Shown: positions 37,361 to 49,440, counted from the stretch's first letter. The stretch is 64,000 bases of DNA from Ursus arctos (GCF_023065955.2 NW_026622985.1:3680001-3744000), one strand, 5' to 3'. Notes: generated by a model from the sequence alone, not told the origin. Translations and numbers: made by a program.

Positions 37361-38030
37361 AGTCTTGATTTTTTGAAATTCCCTTTTCATCATCTCCCAT
37401 ATATTTTTGAACTTCACATCCAACTATTTTACCTAAACATCTTTGAGATGTACCCCCAATTTTCTACATCTCCTCCACCCATTGCCCTGCCCACATTCCA
37501 GTCATCTTATCCCTATTGGAGATATGTTTTCACCTTGTCACCCTTTCAAACAAGTGATAGGCTTCATTGTTTTTCTGTAGCATAAATCTGACTATCTTCC
37601 AGTTGCTTTTATATTCAATAGATTTCCCATGCTTTTAGAATACATGATCTACAAGATCCTACGTGATCTTGTTTCTAATTAATGCTCCAGATTAATCTCA
37701 CAAAATCCTTTTTTTTTTTAAGATTTATATATTTGAGAGAGCACAAGCATGAGAGAGAGAGAGCACAAGCAGGGGAGAGGGGCAGAGGGAGAGGGAGAAG
37801 CAGACTTCCCACTGAGCCTTGACACAGGGCTCAATCCCAGGATCCCAAGAGCATGACCTAAGTCAAAGGCAGACACCCAACTGATTGAGCCACCCAGGTG
37901 CCCCTTATCTCACCAAACCATTATTTTCTTTCTTACCTCACCAGTCTCCTTTCTCTCTCTCATAGTCATCATGCTTGCCTCCATACTGAAGCCTCAGGGA
38001 TGTACCTGCATCTTCAAAAGTGTTGGGAGT
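37361..38030 (+). mobile_element. L2 fragment interrupted by a SINE
   Basis: Left part: CACATCCAACTATTTTACC, TTTGAGATGTACCCCC, TCTCCTCCACCCATTGCCCT, AAATCTGACTATCTTCCAG, GATCCTACGTGATCTTG. Right part after the SINE: CTTACCTCACCAGTCTCC and TGAAGCCTCAGGGATGTACC. This order matches L2 ORF2 3' coding and the following region in sense, strongly decayed. Confidence 0.6.
37708..37904 (-). mobile_element. can-SINE nested in L2, minus strand
   Basis: T-run, GATTTATATATTTGAGAGAG, GAGCATGACCTAAGTCAAAG, ending TTGAGCCACCCAGGTGCCCC. Similar flanks TAATCTCACAAAATC and TTATCTCACCAAACC suggest a diverged target duplication. Confidence 0.92.
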
Positions 38031-38859
38031 GGGGTGTCAAGTAGCATGAAGCTCCCATAGTCATATAAGTGTGATATTTGTAATCAGTATTTCAGCAGAA
38101 TTAGTTAAGGCCATAATTTCTTTTTCATTCCAATCTTTTTGTGTCATAGAAGATTGGATTAGTCACAAGCATCTTTGGAATCTAGATAAAGGGAATATGA
38201 GTTGGCAACATGCCATTTGACTATAATTTGGAAATATGTACTGGGAGATTTCAATGAAAAAAGACAAATTAGACTTCTGACATGAAGGAATATAGAGGTA
38301 ACTTTTTTAACATTTGCAGATTTATGTAATATTAAAAGAAAATTCATCTAAAACTTAAAGACTTATGAAGCACATAAAAAGCAATTAAATCAAAAAATAC
38401 TATTTAACATTGAGTCAAATTATTAAAACAACAACACAATTCAATTTCTTCAAAAGAAATGCATTTCAGATGTAAATAATGAATAGGGGCTAACCATATG
38501 AAAATTATTTAAATATTTTGCTTAATTACAGGAAATACTTACATTGATGAAGATAACATAAAACTCACAATATGTCACATAACACAGACACTAATATATG
38601 ATCCCTTAATGACAAGGTTAATGAGTATAGCCAATGTTAGGAACAGTTAGCATTAATTCCTACATGGAAAAATTAGAATTGGTTGACAATTAGCCTGAAA
38701 GAGACTTTGAAAACAGTTCTAAAAATTTTTGATACTGAAACTTTTGTAAATTATTATATTAAATAACAAACCATGATCCTCTATGCCCGGGGAAAGACTA
38801 AATTAATTTTCTATGATCTCTACAGAGAATTTATTATGGTGTATTGTCATATGAAGAAG
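38031..38859. other. Unassigned AT-rich DNA
   Basis: No named repeat or exon recognised. It could include decayed 3' L1 sequence leading into the next element. Confidence 0.4.
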
Positions 38860-39200
38860 AGATCAAAAAGTATGCGGCCATAAAAGAAGCCAATCTGGAA
38901 ATGCTACATAATATATAATTCTAATAATATGACATTCTGGAAAAGGCAAAAACATGGAGAGAGTAAAAAAATCAGTGGATGTCAAGGGGTGGGAAGAGGG
39001 AGGGATAACAGGCAGGAAAGGATTTTTAGGGCAGTGAAACTATATTGCAATTTACTATTATGGTGGATATGTCAGCATATGTTTGTCAAAACCCACACGA
39101 TATAAAATACCAGAGAGAACCCTAATGGAAACTACGGACTTCTGGTAATAATGATGTGTCAATGTCATGTTATGGGCATACGTGTGGCAATTAATAAAAA
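38860..39200 (+). mobile_element. Old L1 3'UTR fragment, plus strand
   Basis: ATATGACATTCTGGAAAAGG, GTAAAAAAATCAGTGGATG, GGATTTTTAGGGCAGTGAAA, ATGGTGGATATGTCAGCATA and GAACCCTAATGGAAACTACG follow the sense order of an ancient L1 3'UTR. Confidence 0.78.
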
Positions 39201-39219
39201 TATTATGGTATGATTTCCA

Positions 39220-41010
39220 ATCTAAACAAGATGACATAGATTCATTCTTCCCTGCTCTTCCTTGATAAGGACACGATAGACCCTGGAACTAATACAAGAA
39301 GCCACCAAAGGAGAACTCTGAAAGATGGAAAGAGTAGATGAATTGGTAACAGATGGCAGGACTGAAGATACAACATGGCAGCAGGTCAGCTTACCTTCCT
39401 CTGGAAAACAGAAGGTGACCCAGCCCAATGTAGCAGCAGAAAGTGACATAAGGAGGCTCATTTCTTCTCCAGGTTGAAAGAAAATTCCACGAAAAATATT
39501 AGGCAAGACTGGAAGCACTAAAAACTGGGACAGGTCATGAGGCACAATGACAACATGCAGCCTAGCAAAGCTCTCTCCTTCCACACCACATCTGACCTCC
39601 CCACTCTTACAGAAAGAGACACAGGTGTCTGGGCAGTGTGTGCAAGGAGGATCTGACACAAGTGTCCTAGCCTGGGAAGCACTCTTCACTCATGTCATCT
39701 GGTGACTCCCTTTCTCTGTGTAGAGGTACTGGGTACCTGAGATTTAAATAAGACATAAAGTCTCCTAACATAGTATTGAGAATATTCATAACAAAATAAA
39801 AAATCACCTATGATACCAAGGAATAATAAACTTATAAGATGCATTAAAAAGGGAAAAAAACAGTTAACTTATTCCAATACTGAGATGAATCAGATATTGG
39901 CACTATCTGACAATAATTTTAAGCCAGTCATCATAAATATGTTTTAATAAGCAATTACCTATTTTCTTGGAAAAATATAAGGAAAAACTCTGCAAAGATA
40001 TAGAAATAAAAAGGAAACACTAAAATTATAAAAATTGAAATTTATAGAAACAGAAATTTTTTAAAAATAGAAATAAAAATCTTGGTAGCTTTGATCAATA
40101 TAGACAGATGATGGAATCAGTGAACTTGAGGACAGATCAATGGACACAATCTGGACCTCAAAGACAAAATAGACCGGAAAAATTGGAAAAGAATCCCGGA
40201 GAAAATAAAAGATGTAATGCTTGTGTCATTGGAGTCTCAGATGTTAAGGTGGAAGGACAGGAGACTTGGAGACTGAATAAATAATGATGGAAAAGTTTCC
40301 AAATTTAGTGAAAGATAGGATCCTGCATATGCAAGAAGGTAAGCAGACCCCCAGATTGGTTGAATCCAAAGAAATCTATGTCAAAACAATAATTTAATAA
40401 TTGCACATGTAAAGACTAAAGAGGAAGAGAAATTTTTGAAAGTAGCCCAAAGAAGCAATATATTACCATATGGGATGGTAATTTAATGCCAGCAGATTTC
40501 ACAGATGATATATGGAGGCTAGGAGGTAGTAATGGTGTTCTCACGGTGCTGAAAGCAAACAAATATTGGCTGTGAAATCTGTTTCTCAGTTTAAGTATCT
40601 CTTAAGAATGAAGGGGAAGTAAAGACCCTCTCAGAGGAAGGGAAACAAAAAGAATTAACAGACCTACTCTTTTTTGTTTTCTACTTTCCTTTTTTTTTTT
40701 TTTTAATTTGAGTATAATTGAGACACAATGTAACATCAGTTTCAGGTGTACAACATAGTAATTGGACAAGTGTATAGCTCACTACATGTGTAACTACCAT
40801 CTGTCAAAATAAAACCTTATTACAGTATCATTGACTATATTCCTTATGCAGTGCCTTCCATCCCCCTACTTACTCATTCCATCACTGGAAGTCTGTGTCT
40901 CCCACTCCCCTACTCTTAAATAATAACTGAAGGAAGTTCTCCACACAAAAAGGAAATGATAAAAGGAATTGTGGTGCGTCAGAAAGTAAGAACAAAAATG
41001 GGAAACAAAA
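39220..41010 (+). mobile_element. Old L1 5'UTR/ORF1 remnant, plus strand, split
   Basis: 39220-39770 resembles an old L1 5'UTR (ACTGGGACAGGTCATGAGGC, AAAGAGACACAGGTGTCTGG). 39770-40660 has decayed ORF1 features (GAATCAGTGAACTTGAGGAC, CCAGCAGATTTCACAGATG, GTGCTGAAAGCAAACAAATA). After the younger insertion it resumes with CTGAAGGAAGTTCTCCACAC. The 155-codon minus-strand frame (39222-39689) lies antisense in the 5'UTR-like part and has no recognisable domain. Confidence 0.6.
40673..40908 (-). mobile_element. Short L1 3'UTR insertion inside the old L1
   Basis: T-run, TTTGAGTATAATTGAGACAC, CATCAGTTTCAGGTGTACAA, TGTCTCCCACTCCC: a reverse-complement L1 3' end of about 235 bp. Flanked by CCTACTCTT at 40664-40672 and 40909-40917, consistent with a target duplication. 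The host L1 reads through on either side. Confidence 0.82.
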
Positions 41011-41239
41011 ACAAGCAAAGACACCCTGCTTTCTTGCTGAAGGAGAAAATACCAATGACATTACCCAATGTATACATAATGATGTGCCATGGTTCTTTAA
41101 AACGCTGTATATTCCCTCATTCACAATTAACATCGTGGTGCTACAATGGCATGGAGGTAGCAGTCTTGAATGATTATAGATTATTTTTTATACTAAAGGT
41201 ATACAGTGTGTTGTAAAGGCATCCTTTCAGACACAAATT

Positions 41240-41760
41240 GCATATGTTACTGTATTTTCATTACTTTTCCCTTCTGAGTTCTCTGATGCGCGATGACATT
41301 GGACACTTCTGAATGAAAGCCTTCTCACACCCATGACACTTGTAATGCTTCTCTCACTGAGTTCCCTGATTGTCAGTGAAGAACAGGTTCTAAAGGAATT
41401 CCCTGCATGAGGACATTCAGATGATTTCTAGCTGGAGCTCTTGGGGAAGCACATCCCAGATGCATTAGTCACACATTCCATTCATTTAGTTTCTCTGTGT
41501 AAGTGCTCTGATGACACATGAGGTGTGATTTCCTTGGTGAATGCATTCCCACATGATTCTCTGGGAGCATTCATGTGACTTCTAGCTTTTATGCTTTCTG
41601 GTCTACAGGGACTAACACCTCCATTTTAGTGGAAGAATTAATTCTGAATGAATTCTTCATTTTGTCAGAGAGTCCTCTCACTTCAACTATGAGTTTCCCT
41701 TTTAGGATAAGTTTTCTCATACTTTGAGTAGTGATTTTTTACCCTATACGAGTACATCAA
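41240..41760 (-). pseudogene. C2H2 zinc-finger pseudogene fragment
   Basis: On the minus strand, about 41285-41345 encodes a broken finger, YKCHGCEKAFIQKC followed by PMSSRIRE, where the two expected zinc-binding histidines are lost. Further upstream (about 41490-41560) another finger is split by a frameshift: CGNAFTK is in one frame and KSHLMCHQSTYTE in the next. Intervening sequence shows decayed linker-like stretches. Such fragments derive from the large KRAB zinc-finger family of DNA-binding repressors. No intron, poly(A) or start is visible, so I cannot tell a processed from a duplicated origin. It is certainly non-functional, with stops, a frameshift and missing ligands. Confidence 0.72.
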
Positions 41761-41821
41761 CCTCTTTTTTATATTAATAATTAATTCTGAAATATTTCTC
41801 AAAATATTTTCCAGTAGGGTC

Positions 41822-42182
41822 TGTATTAGTCTGGGTTCTCCAGAAAAACAAAAACAATAGAATATATATGCATAATATAATATTTATTTACATAAATATG
41901 TGTAAACACACACATATGCATGTATATATGTATATATGTTTTTATCATATGTATTTATGTATATAACAAATACATAACTGTATGGGCTCATGTATATAAT
42001 AATTTATATATGTATTATATATACATTATATGTATTTATTTTATTTACCTATGTATTTATTTATTATCTATAAATAAGGTGAAGACCCTGGAGAGCCAAT
42101 GGCGTAGTTCCAGCCTGAGTCTGAGTCTGAAGGCAGGAGAGTACAATGTCCCAACTCAAAGACAGTCAGACAGAGTTTTAGT
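41822..42182 (-). mobile_element. MLT2-like ERVL LTR fragment
   Basis: Starts TGTATTAGTCTGGGTTCTCC and continues AGAAAAACAAAAACAATAGA. After an expanded AT/TATG-rich simple-repeat section it carries GAGAGCCAATGGCGTAG and GTCCCAACTCAAAGACAGTC. This matches the reverse complement of the 3' half of ERVL MLT2 LTRs. The distal half is missing. Confidence 0.75.
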
Positions 42183-42567
42183 TGGTTGTTGAATTTCTAA
42201 ATAACATAGCAAATATCAAGATTAGCCTCTAATCAGAACATTTTTCATTAAATTCCCTGATTTATGTTAATCAGGATTAAATGAAGTATTAAAGGCATCT
42301 TTTCTGTCCTTAAATAGACTCTGTTTATACCTAAGCACCAATATATTTTGGGGAGAGAAAAGGTAACATTCAGTGTTTATTTGACTCTTATGATGTTTAA
42401 ACCATTTATTTTCAGTTTTGAGTAAACATAATTTTCAAACACACATTAAGGCAGACCAATTGATTTGATGAAATTTTCAGCCTGATTGCCTATTCACTGG
42501 AATTAATTGACAGGTGTGGAAATGTGAAATTAATTTTTAGACCAACATTACTGGAATATGTATTTTT

Positions 42568-42761
42568 TTTTGAAAGATTTTATTTATTTATTTGACAGAG
42601 ATAGAGACAGCCAGCGAGGGAGGGAACACAAGCAGGGGGAGTGGGAGAGGAAGAAGCAGGCTCATAGCGGAGGAGCCTGATGTGGGGCTCGATCCCATAA
42701 CGCTAGGATCACGCCCTGAGCCGAAGGCAGACGCTTAACCGCTGTGCCACCCAGGAGCCCC
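42568..42761 (-). mobile_element. Young can-SINE with perfect 17-bp target duplication
   Basis: Near-consensus minus-strand copy ending GCCACCCAGGAGCCCC. CTGGAATATGTATTTTT is repeated exactly at 42551-42567 and 42762-42778. Confidence 0.96.
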
Positions 42762-42778
42762 CTGGAATATGTATTTTT

Positions 42779-43679
42779 AAATACAAATTTTGGCTTTGTA
42801 AATATAGCATGTATAAGGCTATGTTGATAATAATGTTTCTAATTTGGCTCATGTAATATGATTAAAACTAGAATTTAAGGGTCTCAGCATTATTTCTGTT
42901 ACAATGAAGTTTAGAAGATTATTCTGTTCATGACTTTGCCTTTAATTTTTTCTTGTTAGCATTGGGTAAAAATTTTATTGACATTTAGGCACATGGAAAA
43001 TTAACAACTTTAACGCGGTACCAGTTTTTGAATTATCCAAAGTAAGGGACACACCATGTTTTTTTCTGAGGATATTACGCATATGATAATTAAACTTGGA
43101 GAAAATCATTTGCAATTTAAGTTCAATCTAGATTCATAAACCTAAGTGGATATGAAGTTGTACTGCACACATTTGTATCAGATAAACCAAATTTATGTAG
43201 AGAATATGGATAGATATAATAAATGAGATTTCTCATGAGTCTGGAAAGTAAAGCTCTGAATGTTAAATAATGATGTCAACAAATAAAGGACCTGAGCAGA
43301 TATACACAAAACAAGATTAAAATGACAGAAGGAATCCCAATCAGCAATATTGGAAAAGAATGCGTCAGTCACTTAATGAATTATAGATAAGGAGAGACGA
43401 ATGTTGACATTCCCCATTCTCCCATTTCAGGGAGATGTCAGTCCAACCAACCTGAATTTACCGGAAAAAAATACCTAGCCCTGTTGCTTATGTGTACATC
43501 TAATGTCTTTGCCATGAAATCAGTTCCCTTACAAGTTTTCAGTCAATAGAAATGTGGTCTTTCCATTTTCCAGGCCAATAAAAACTCCAGAGTCCATCTT
43601 GACTCCTTGATTTCTCCAATACTCCGCATCCCACTTCTTCATGGTCCTCAACAATGAAAATATATCTGGAGTTTGTGGT
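42779..43679. other. Unassigned AT-rich DNA
   Basis: No named repeat or exon is seen. The short stretch 42183-42550 before the SINE is likewise unassigned. Confidence 0.4.
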
Positions 43680-44990
43680 GAAGTTGTTATTTTTTCTTTT
43701 AAAAAATGTGTCTAGTGGCTATGCTAGAAATTACAACATTCATCCTTAGTTAATACAAATCAGTCTTAACAATTCCCACATAGAGAAAGGCTATCTGTTT
43801 TAACACACTCAGTGTTAGTTTTACTGAGATCTTGAGTTTAGTCTCACATGGTAACACTAGCAAGGCTTTGTAGAAAAAGAATCACAGATGTTCATCATAT
43901 ATTTACTTTCTACCTACTCTTTATTTATTTTGTGGATTGAATGTTCCATCTGTAATCATTATTCTCTTTTTTAAAGATCTCTTTCTTGTATTTATTTGAT
44001 ACATAACTGATGATGACACAGACTATTATTGTTTCCTGAAAACATTTTTCTTTTCATTTCATTTTTCATGGATTTTTTTTTTTTGGTGCTAAATATAGAA
44101 ATGATTTGAAAGTAAATTAATTTCAGCATTTTAAAAATGGCATTCAAAATTTTTTTTTTTTCCTGGCCTCCATCCCTTCTGCCGAAAATATTTCTTTTTC
44201 TCTGGCCACTTTCATTATTTACTCTTGGTCTCTAATTTTCAGCAGTTCAACTGTGATTTCCCTACATGTGGTTTTCTGTGTTTGTTTTCTTGCTTGGTCC
44301 CTTCTATCTATGGGCTGTTGTCTCTCATCAACCTCAGGAATCCTTTGTTCCTCACCTTAGACATCCATTCCACAGTTTAGACCTTTTTACTCTGTGTCAC
44401 ATGTGTCTTAAGCTCTTCTCTGAAATTTCCGTTCTTCTTTCACAAAGAGAAAGACCTGTACCTGTTTTGAAATATGATTTTGACCTTTCTTCTTGTCCTT
44501 TAAAATTGCCTTCTGCCATGTACAATCTTCTGTTAAAATATCGAATGATTTCTTCTTGTCAGAAACTGTAATTTCCAGTGCTGGAATTATTTTTGTGGAT
44601 TACAATTATTTGAGGAAATTTTCCATCCTTTAGTCATTCTTCTTTCTCTTTCTCTCATTTTCTGAATATATTAATCATGATTATTTTAAAGACTTTAAAT
44701 TTAGAGTCTAAAGACTAAAATTTAAAGACTTCAAAATTACGTGTTTTTTCTAATGTACATGTCATCTGTGGTCTCTTTTTACATCTGCTTTTTCTCTTCA
44801 TTTTGGGAATATTATCTTGTCTTTTATCATGCCTCGTAGATTTGTGGCATGACAAAAGAGAGGACAATATGAACAAAATGAAAAGAGTCTCCATGTAAGA
44901 TTATCTCTCTAGGAAGAATGTACTGGGATAGATTGAGGAACTTGATCTCCATAATTTGTCTGAGACTGAACTTAATTACGTCAGTTATGT
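43680..44990 (-). mobile_element. Old L1 remnant (ORF1/5' region), minus strand
   Basis: T-rich plus strand with GGTGCTAAATATAGAAATGA, AATTTTCAGCAGTTCAACTG, GTGATTTCCCTACATGTGG, TCAACCTCAGGAATCC and CATGTGTCTTAAGCTCTTCT. These follow the reverse complement of an ancient L1 ORF1 3' to 5' order. Highly diverged, with uncertain ends. Confidence 0.5.
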
Positions 44991-45782
44991 TAGGGTTAGT
45001 CCACCTCTTGTTTGGCCCTATTCCACAGAATTATGCTCTTGAGTTGTGAACTAAAAACATTATGAAGTTGTGGTCTCCCTTTGCTAATATATTTGTGGAT
45101 CCTAGCAACACAAAATTGTAGAAAATTCAGTTTTGATTTCAGAGGGTTTTTTTTTTGTATTTTTAAAAAATTTAATGTTGCTCTAATTATTATTATTATT
45201 TTGGCTTCTGTATCTTCTAGCTCATTCAGCTTCAGAATATCAAAGGTAACAGTAATGTGTGAAAACCACACATGTCTTTAATACCTATTGTAATTACTGA
45301 GAATAATGGTAAAATAGTGCTCCTAGACTTAAAGAATGAGAATCAGGCAAGCAATTGTAATACTTGCATAAAAAGAAAAACAAAGTTCATTGAAATGTCG
45401 TTGCAGAGTGTTACATTTCCTGAGAATATGATAAAATGAATATCCAAAGATAACCATATTGTTACTAGGACACCAAACTGTCTGATTAAATTAAAACAAT
45501 TACTTTAATGTACAAATGATCTAATAGTAAGATGAATGCTCAAAACAGACAATTTTGAAAAACAAAGATCCCAAGATTTTTAACAAGTCAAAAATTGGGA
45601 AGATGCCTCCAGTGCTACTATGTAAGTCTGTTGAATTAATTTTTGCTTTTAAGGGAATATAAATGTGAATCAACAATTACAAAGAAACCCCAGAATAAGA
45701 AAGCAAACCATTGTAAATATTGAAATGACCAAATAAGCATTATAACAAAGATATTAAATACATTAAAGGAAAAGTAGAAGGT
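44991..45782. other. Unassigned DNA
   Basis: AT-rich. Contains a short (ATT)n near 45186 and no recognised element or exon. Confidence 0.4.
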
Positions 45783-45798
45783 GATGGCAAGTATTCTT

Positions 45799-46519
45799 TT
45801 TTTTTAATTTAAATTCAATTAGCCAACATATACTACATCGTTAGTTTCAGATGTACTGTTCAATGATTCATCAATTGCGTATTGTACCCAGTGCTCATCA
45901 CATCACAAACCCTCCTTAATGTCCATCACCCAGTTACCTCATCCCCCCACCCACCTCCCTTTCCACAACCCTCAGTTTGTTTCCCAGAGTCAAGTCTCTC
46001 ATGGTTTGTCTCTTTCTCTGATTTCTTCCCATTCAGTTTTCCCTCCTTTCCCCAATGATCCTCTGCTCTATTTCTTATATTCCACATATGAGTAAAACCA
46101 TATGATAATTGTCTTCCTCTGATTGACTTATTTCACCCAGTAATACCCTCCAGTTCCATCCCCAACTATGTAAATGGTAGGTATTCATCCTTTCTGATGG
46201 CTGAGTAATATTCCATTGTATATATTGACCACATCTTCTTTATCCATTCATCTGTTGAAGGGCATCTCAGCTCCTTTCACAGTTTGGCTATTGTGGACAT
46301 TGCTGCTATGAACATTGGGGTGCAGGTGCCCCTTCTTTTCACTACATCTGTATCTTCGGGGTAAATACCCAGTAGTGCAACTGCCGGGTCATAGGGTAGC
46401 TCTATTTTTAACTTCTTGAGGAACCTCCATACCGTTTTCCAGAGTGGTTGTACCAGCTTGCATTCCCACCAACAGTGTAAGAGGGTTCCCCTTTCTCCAC
46501 ATCCTCACCAACATTTGTT
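45799..46519 (-). mobile_element. Carnivore L1 3' end with near-perfect target duplication
   Basis: T-run, TAGTTTCAGATGTACTGTTC, CCCAGTGCTCATCACATCAC, GGCTGAGTAATATTCCATTG, ending within ORF2 at TCCACATCCTCACCAACATT. The duplication GATGGCAAGTATTCTT / GATGGCCAGTATTCTT (45783-45798, 46520-46535) matches at 15 of 16. It is a standard 5'-truncated insertion of about 720 bp. Confidence 0.95.
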
Positions 46520-46647
46520 GATGGCCAGTATTCTTAAGAAAAAAGAGATTGTCAAACTGATGTGACATTTTTAAAATGGAACAACATAATGAATTATATA
46601 ATAATTAAAATTATAAATTAAAGATATTGATTAAATTGTTGATATGG

Positions 46648-46842
46648 TCAGGGCAACTGGTTGACTCAGTTGGTTAAGCATCCACCTTTGGCTCAGGTCA
46701 TGATTTCAGGGTTCTGGGATCCGGCCCTATGTTGGGTTCCATACTCAGTGGGAGTCTGCTTCTCCCTCCACCTTAGCCCATTTCCCTGCTCATGCTCTCT
46801 ATCTCTCTGTCTCTCCCAAATAGATAAATAAAATATTTTAAA
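46648..46842 (+). mobile_element. can-SINE, older copy
   Basis: CAGGGCAACTGGTTGACTCA, AAGCATCCACCTTTGGCTC, a CT-rich section and an AAATAGATAAATAAAATATT tail. Flanked by AAATTGTTGATATGG and AAATTATTGATATGG (14 of 15 identical). Confidence 0.93.
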
Positions 46843-47104
46843 AAATTATTGATATGGCCTAAGGTAAAAACTCTGAGCTACAAGAGAAATGAAGAGAATA
46901 AAAAATCCTGTAGGTGAATCTTACATAAGTGTTGATTTTATAAAGCATAACAGTAATTAGCAATAAATGGGATTAAAAAAACAAAATTATCTGACAAAAT
47001 AACAAAAATAGCATATAATTTCAAAGAAAATTAATCAAATGTAAGGTGCTACTTAACTGTTGACTCATATTTTACCTAATAACTTAAATACAATACACAT
47101 ATAT

Positions 47105-48810
47105 AAAAAATAAAAACAAAAATTAGCTGAATGAATTGCACAAAGGAAACATACCACGTGACAGCCACCCAGGTCACGTAACAGAATATAACCAGTCCCC
47201 AGAAGCCTCTTCATTCTGTCATCCAATCACTATCCCTTCCTTTCCCCCCAAAGTAACTGCTATCTTGTCTAACTTTTGGACTTATTAGCCCTTTGATTTC
47301 AGCCACTCTGTCTGTATGGTGGTACTAGTTTGCAGTTATACTATGTTCTTTCTTGATGACCATTTGGTGGATCACATTTCACATATTTATTTGAATACCT
47401 AGATACCCATTTTGAGAGGTGGGACATGTTCAAGTATCTTGCTCAATTTCATTGGATTATCTTTTTTTTTTTCCTTATTGATTTGTAGGAGCTTTTCTTT
47501 ATATGAGAGAAGAGCCTTTGTCGCTTATATATGTGTCAAATGTCTTTTCTCACTTCATAACTTGCATATTCATTTTTATTCATATCATAAATCTAATTTT
47601 AATTACTAATTTTTTTTGTAGGTAGTAATTTTTATTCCAATTTAAGAAATGTTTACCCATTCCAAATTTATGAAGATCTTCTATATTTTCTTCTAGAAGG
47701 TGTATGGTTTTACTTTCAAATACCCATTATATCCAGAATTAATTTTAGATATCAAAAGTAGGATTCCATTTATAGTTTCTCATATGGATTATCACTTGGA
47801 CCTGCCCTATTTGCAGAATAGGACAGGTTCATTTGGTAATTGTTTGGTATAATTGCTGAAAAGACCATCCTTTTCTCACAATTCCAAAGAACTAACCTGT
47901 GTGTTTAACAGTTATCCACACCTAATGGATCTCTGTTATAATTTCTATTCTGTCTCATGTTTGCATGCATCTACTCAAAGGCAATTGCTGTCTAAAAACA
48001 AAACCAAACCAGAGAACACTTTTTTTTTTCCAAAGCAATTATAATATTCTGGAGAAATCTTCAAAGATTTGAGGGGCACCTGAGTGGCTCAGTCATTAAG
48101 CGTCTGCCTTTGGCTCAGGTCATGATCCCAGGGTCTTCGGATCAAGTCCTGCATCAGGCTCCCTGCTCAGAGGGAAGCCTGCTTCTGCCTCTCCCTCCCC
48201 CTGCTTGTGTTCCCTCTCTTGCTGTTTCTTTCTCTGTCAAATAAATAAATAAATAAATAAATAAAATCTTTAAAAAAAAAGATATCTCTTTGAGTATATT
48301 TTCATTCTTCTGAGTTAAGTAACTTTAGACCTGTGTCAATCAAAAAGAAAAAAACAAACTTTGTAAATTTGACTTGGATATCATGGACCCCATATATCAA
48401 CTCATGAACAATTCTTATTTTTATAATAGTAAGTATTAAAATAAAAAACATATGTGTACCTCAAATTATTTACATCCTTCTTAATTTTTCGGTGTTTCAT
48501 CATTTCCAAGTAGACAGCCCATCATAATCACTATCCCTTTCTTATATTGCTAGTTTTGGTTTCATAACATTTTGTTGGTAATATTTATTGATTGATATTA
48601 ATCTTAATTTCCCTTCTTCATACTGTTCCTGTCTTATTTCATATCTAGATTATACTGGCTTCATAGACTGATTTGTAAAGTAATATTTGTATCTGGAAGA
48701 TTTTTGTGAAAATTGCATTATTCTTTCCTAAAAATATTTGAAAGAATTTAACAGTGGGCATTAATGTTTTTGAGTTCTTCTTCTATAAATGTTAGTAAAT
48801 TTTTTTTCCA
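47105..48810 (-). mobile_element. Old L1 3'UTR/ORF2 remnant, minus strand
   Basis: Reverse-complement ancient L1: CACCCAGGTCACGTAACAGA, TTATTGATTTGTAGGAGCTT, TTTGTCGCTTATATATGTGT, ATTTTCTTCTAGAAGG, GAAAAGACCATCC. After the SINE it continues with ATTATACTGGCTTCATAGAC and CTGGAAGATTTTTGTGAAAA from further upstream in ORF2. Large internal parts are missing. Confidence 0.7.
48073..48280 (+). mobile_element. can-SINE nested in the old L1
   Basis: GGGGCACCTGAGTGGCTCAG head, AAGCGTCTGCCTTTGGCTC, CTCCCTCCCCCTGCTTGTGT, six to seven AAAT units, AATCTT and an A tail. The target duplication is not clear. Confidence 0.95.
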
Positions 48811-48829
48811 GATATTTCTGATATCCAGG

Positions 48830-49179
48830 AAAGTGGATAAGTAGGTGGTCTATCATATAATGGAATTCCACTCAGCAATTCAAACTAATAATGCCCTGAG
48901 CTAAAGTACTCTTTGTCAAAGTGTGCATACTGAATGATTCTATTCATATAAAGTACAAGAACAGACCAAAAAAGCACATGGAGATAAAAATAAGCATAGC
49001 ACTTATCTGTGGGGAAGTATATTGAGTGAGAAGGATAAAAACTCTGTAGTGTTGGGAAATTTTATATCTTAAAAATACAGGGTTTGGTTACATGGCATAT
49101 GTGTGTGTAAAAATTAATTGAGTTATACACTTGAGATGTATGCACTTTACTCTCTGTAAGCTCTACATCAATAAAAACA
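48830..49179 (+). mobile_element. Old L1 ORF2-end/3'UTR, plus strand
   Basis: ATAATGGAATTCCACTCAGC (ORF2 end), ACTGAATGATTCTATTCATA, GAGTTATACACTTGAGATGT, TGTAAGCTCTACATCAATAA and a short A tail, in sense 3' end order. Confidence 0.72.
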
Positions 49180-49189
49180 TGGGCCAGAA

Positions 49190-49440
49190 AACATGAACGG
49201 TCATTTATATAAGAGAGATGTGAAAAGACAATCAATAAAGTTACAAAATGGTACCCAATCCCATTCATAATGCAAATGAAACCACACAGAAGGTGCAACT
49301 TCACGGCCATCAGATAAAGATTTAAAAAGGTGAGCAATAACATGCTTTGATGAGGATGTGAACGGATTGGTGAAAATATTCCTTGGATGCTCTTCTCCAT
49401 GACATCTGAGTAAGGTTTAACACTGTGCAATGAATACGTG
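49190..49440 (+). mobile_element. Old L1 ORF2 fragment, plus strand
   Basis: CATAATGCAAATGAAACCAC, GTGCAACTTCACGGCCATCA and TTGATGAGGATGTGAACGG correspond to a segment near the 3' end of L1 ORF2. It lies downstream of the preceding L1 tail, so it is a separate fragment or a rearranged piece. The 122-codon minus-strand frame here is antisense noise. Confidence 0.55.

Noticed and set aside
39222..39689. 155-codon minus-strand frame, one of the longest in the window
   Set aside because: It runs antisense through sequence resembling an old L1 5'UTR. There is no recognisable domain and no start context or splice signal.
49062..49430. 122-codon minus-strand frame
   Set aside because: Antisense to two old plus-strand L1 fragments.
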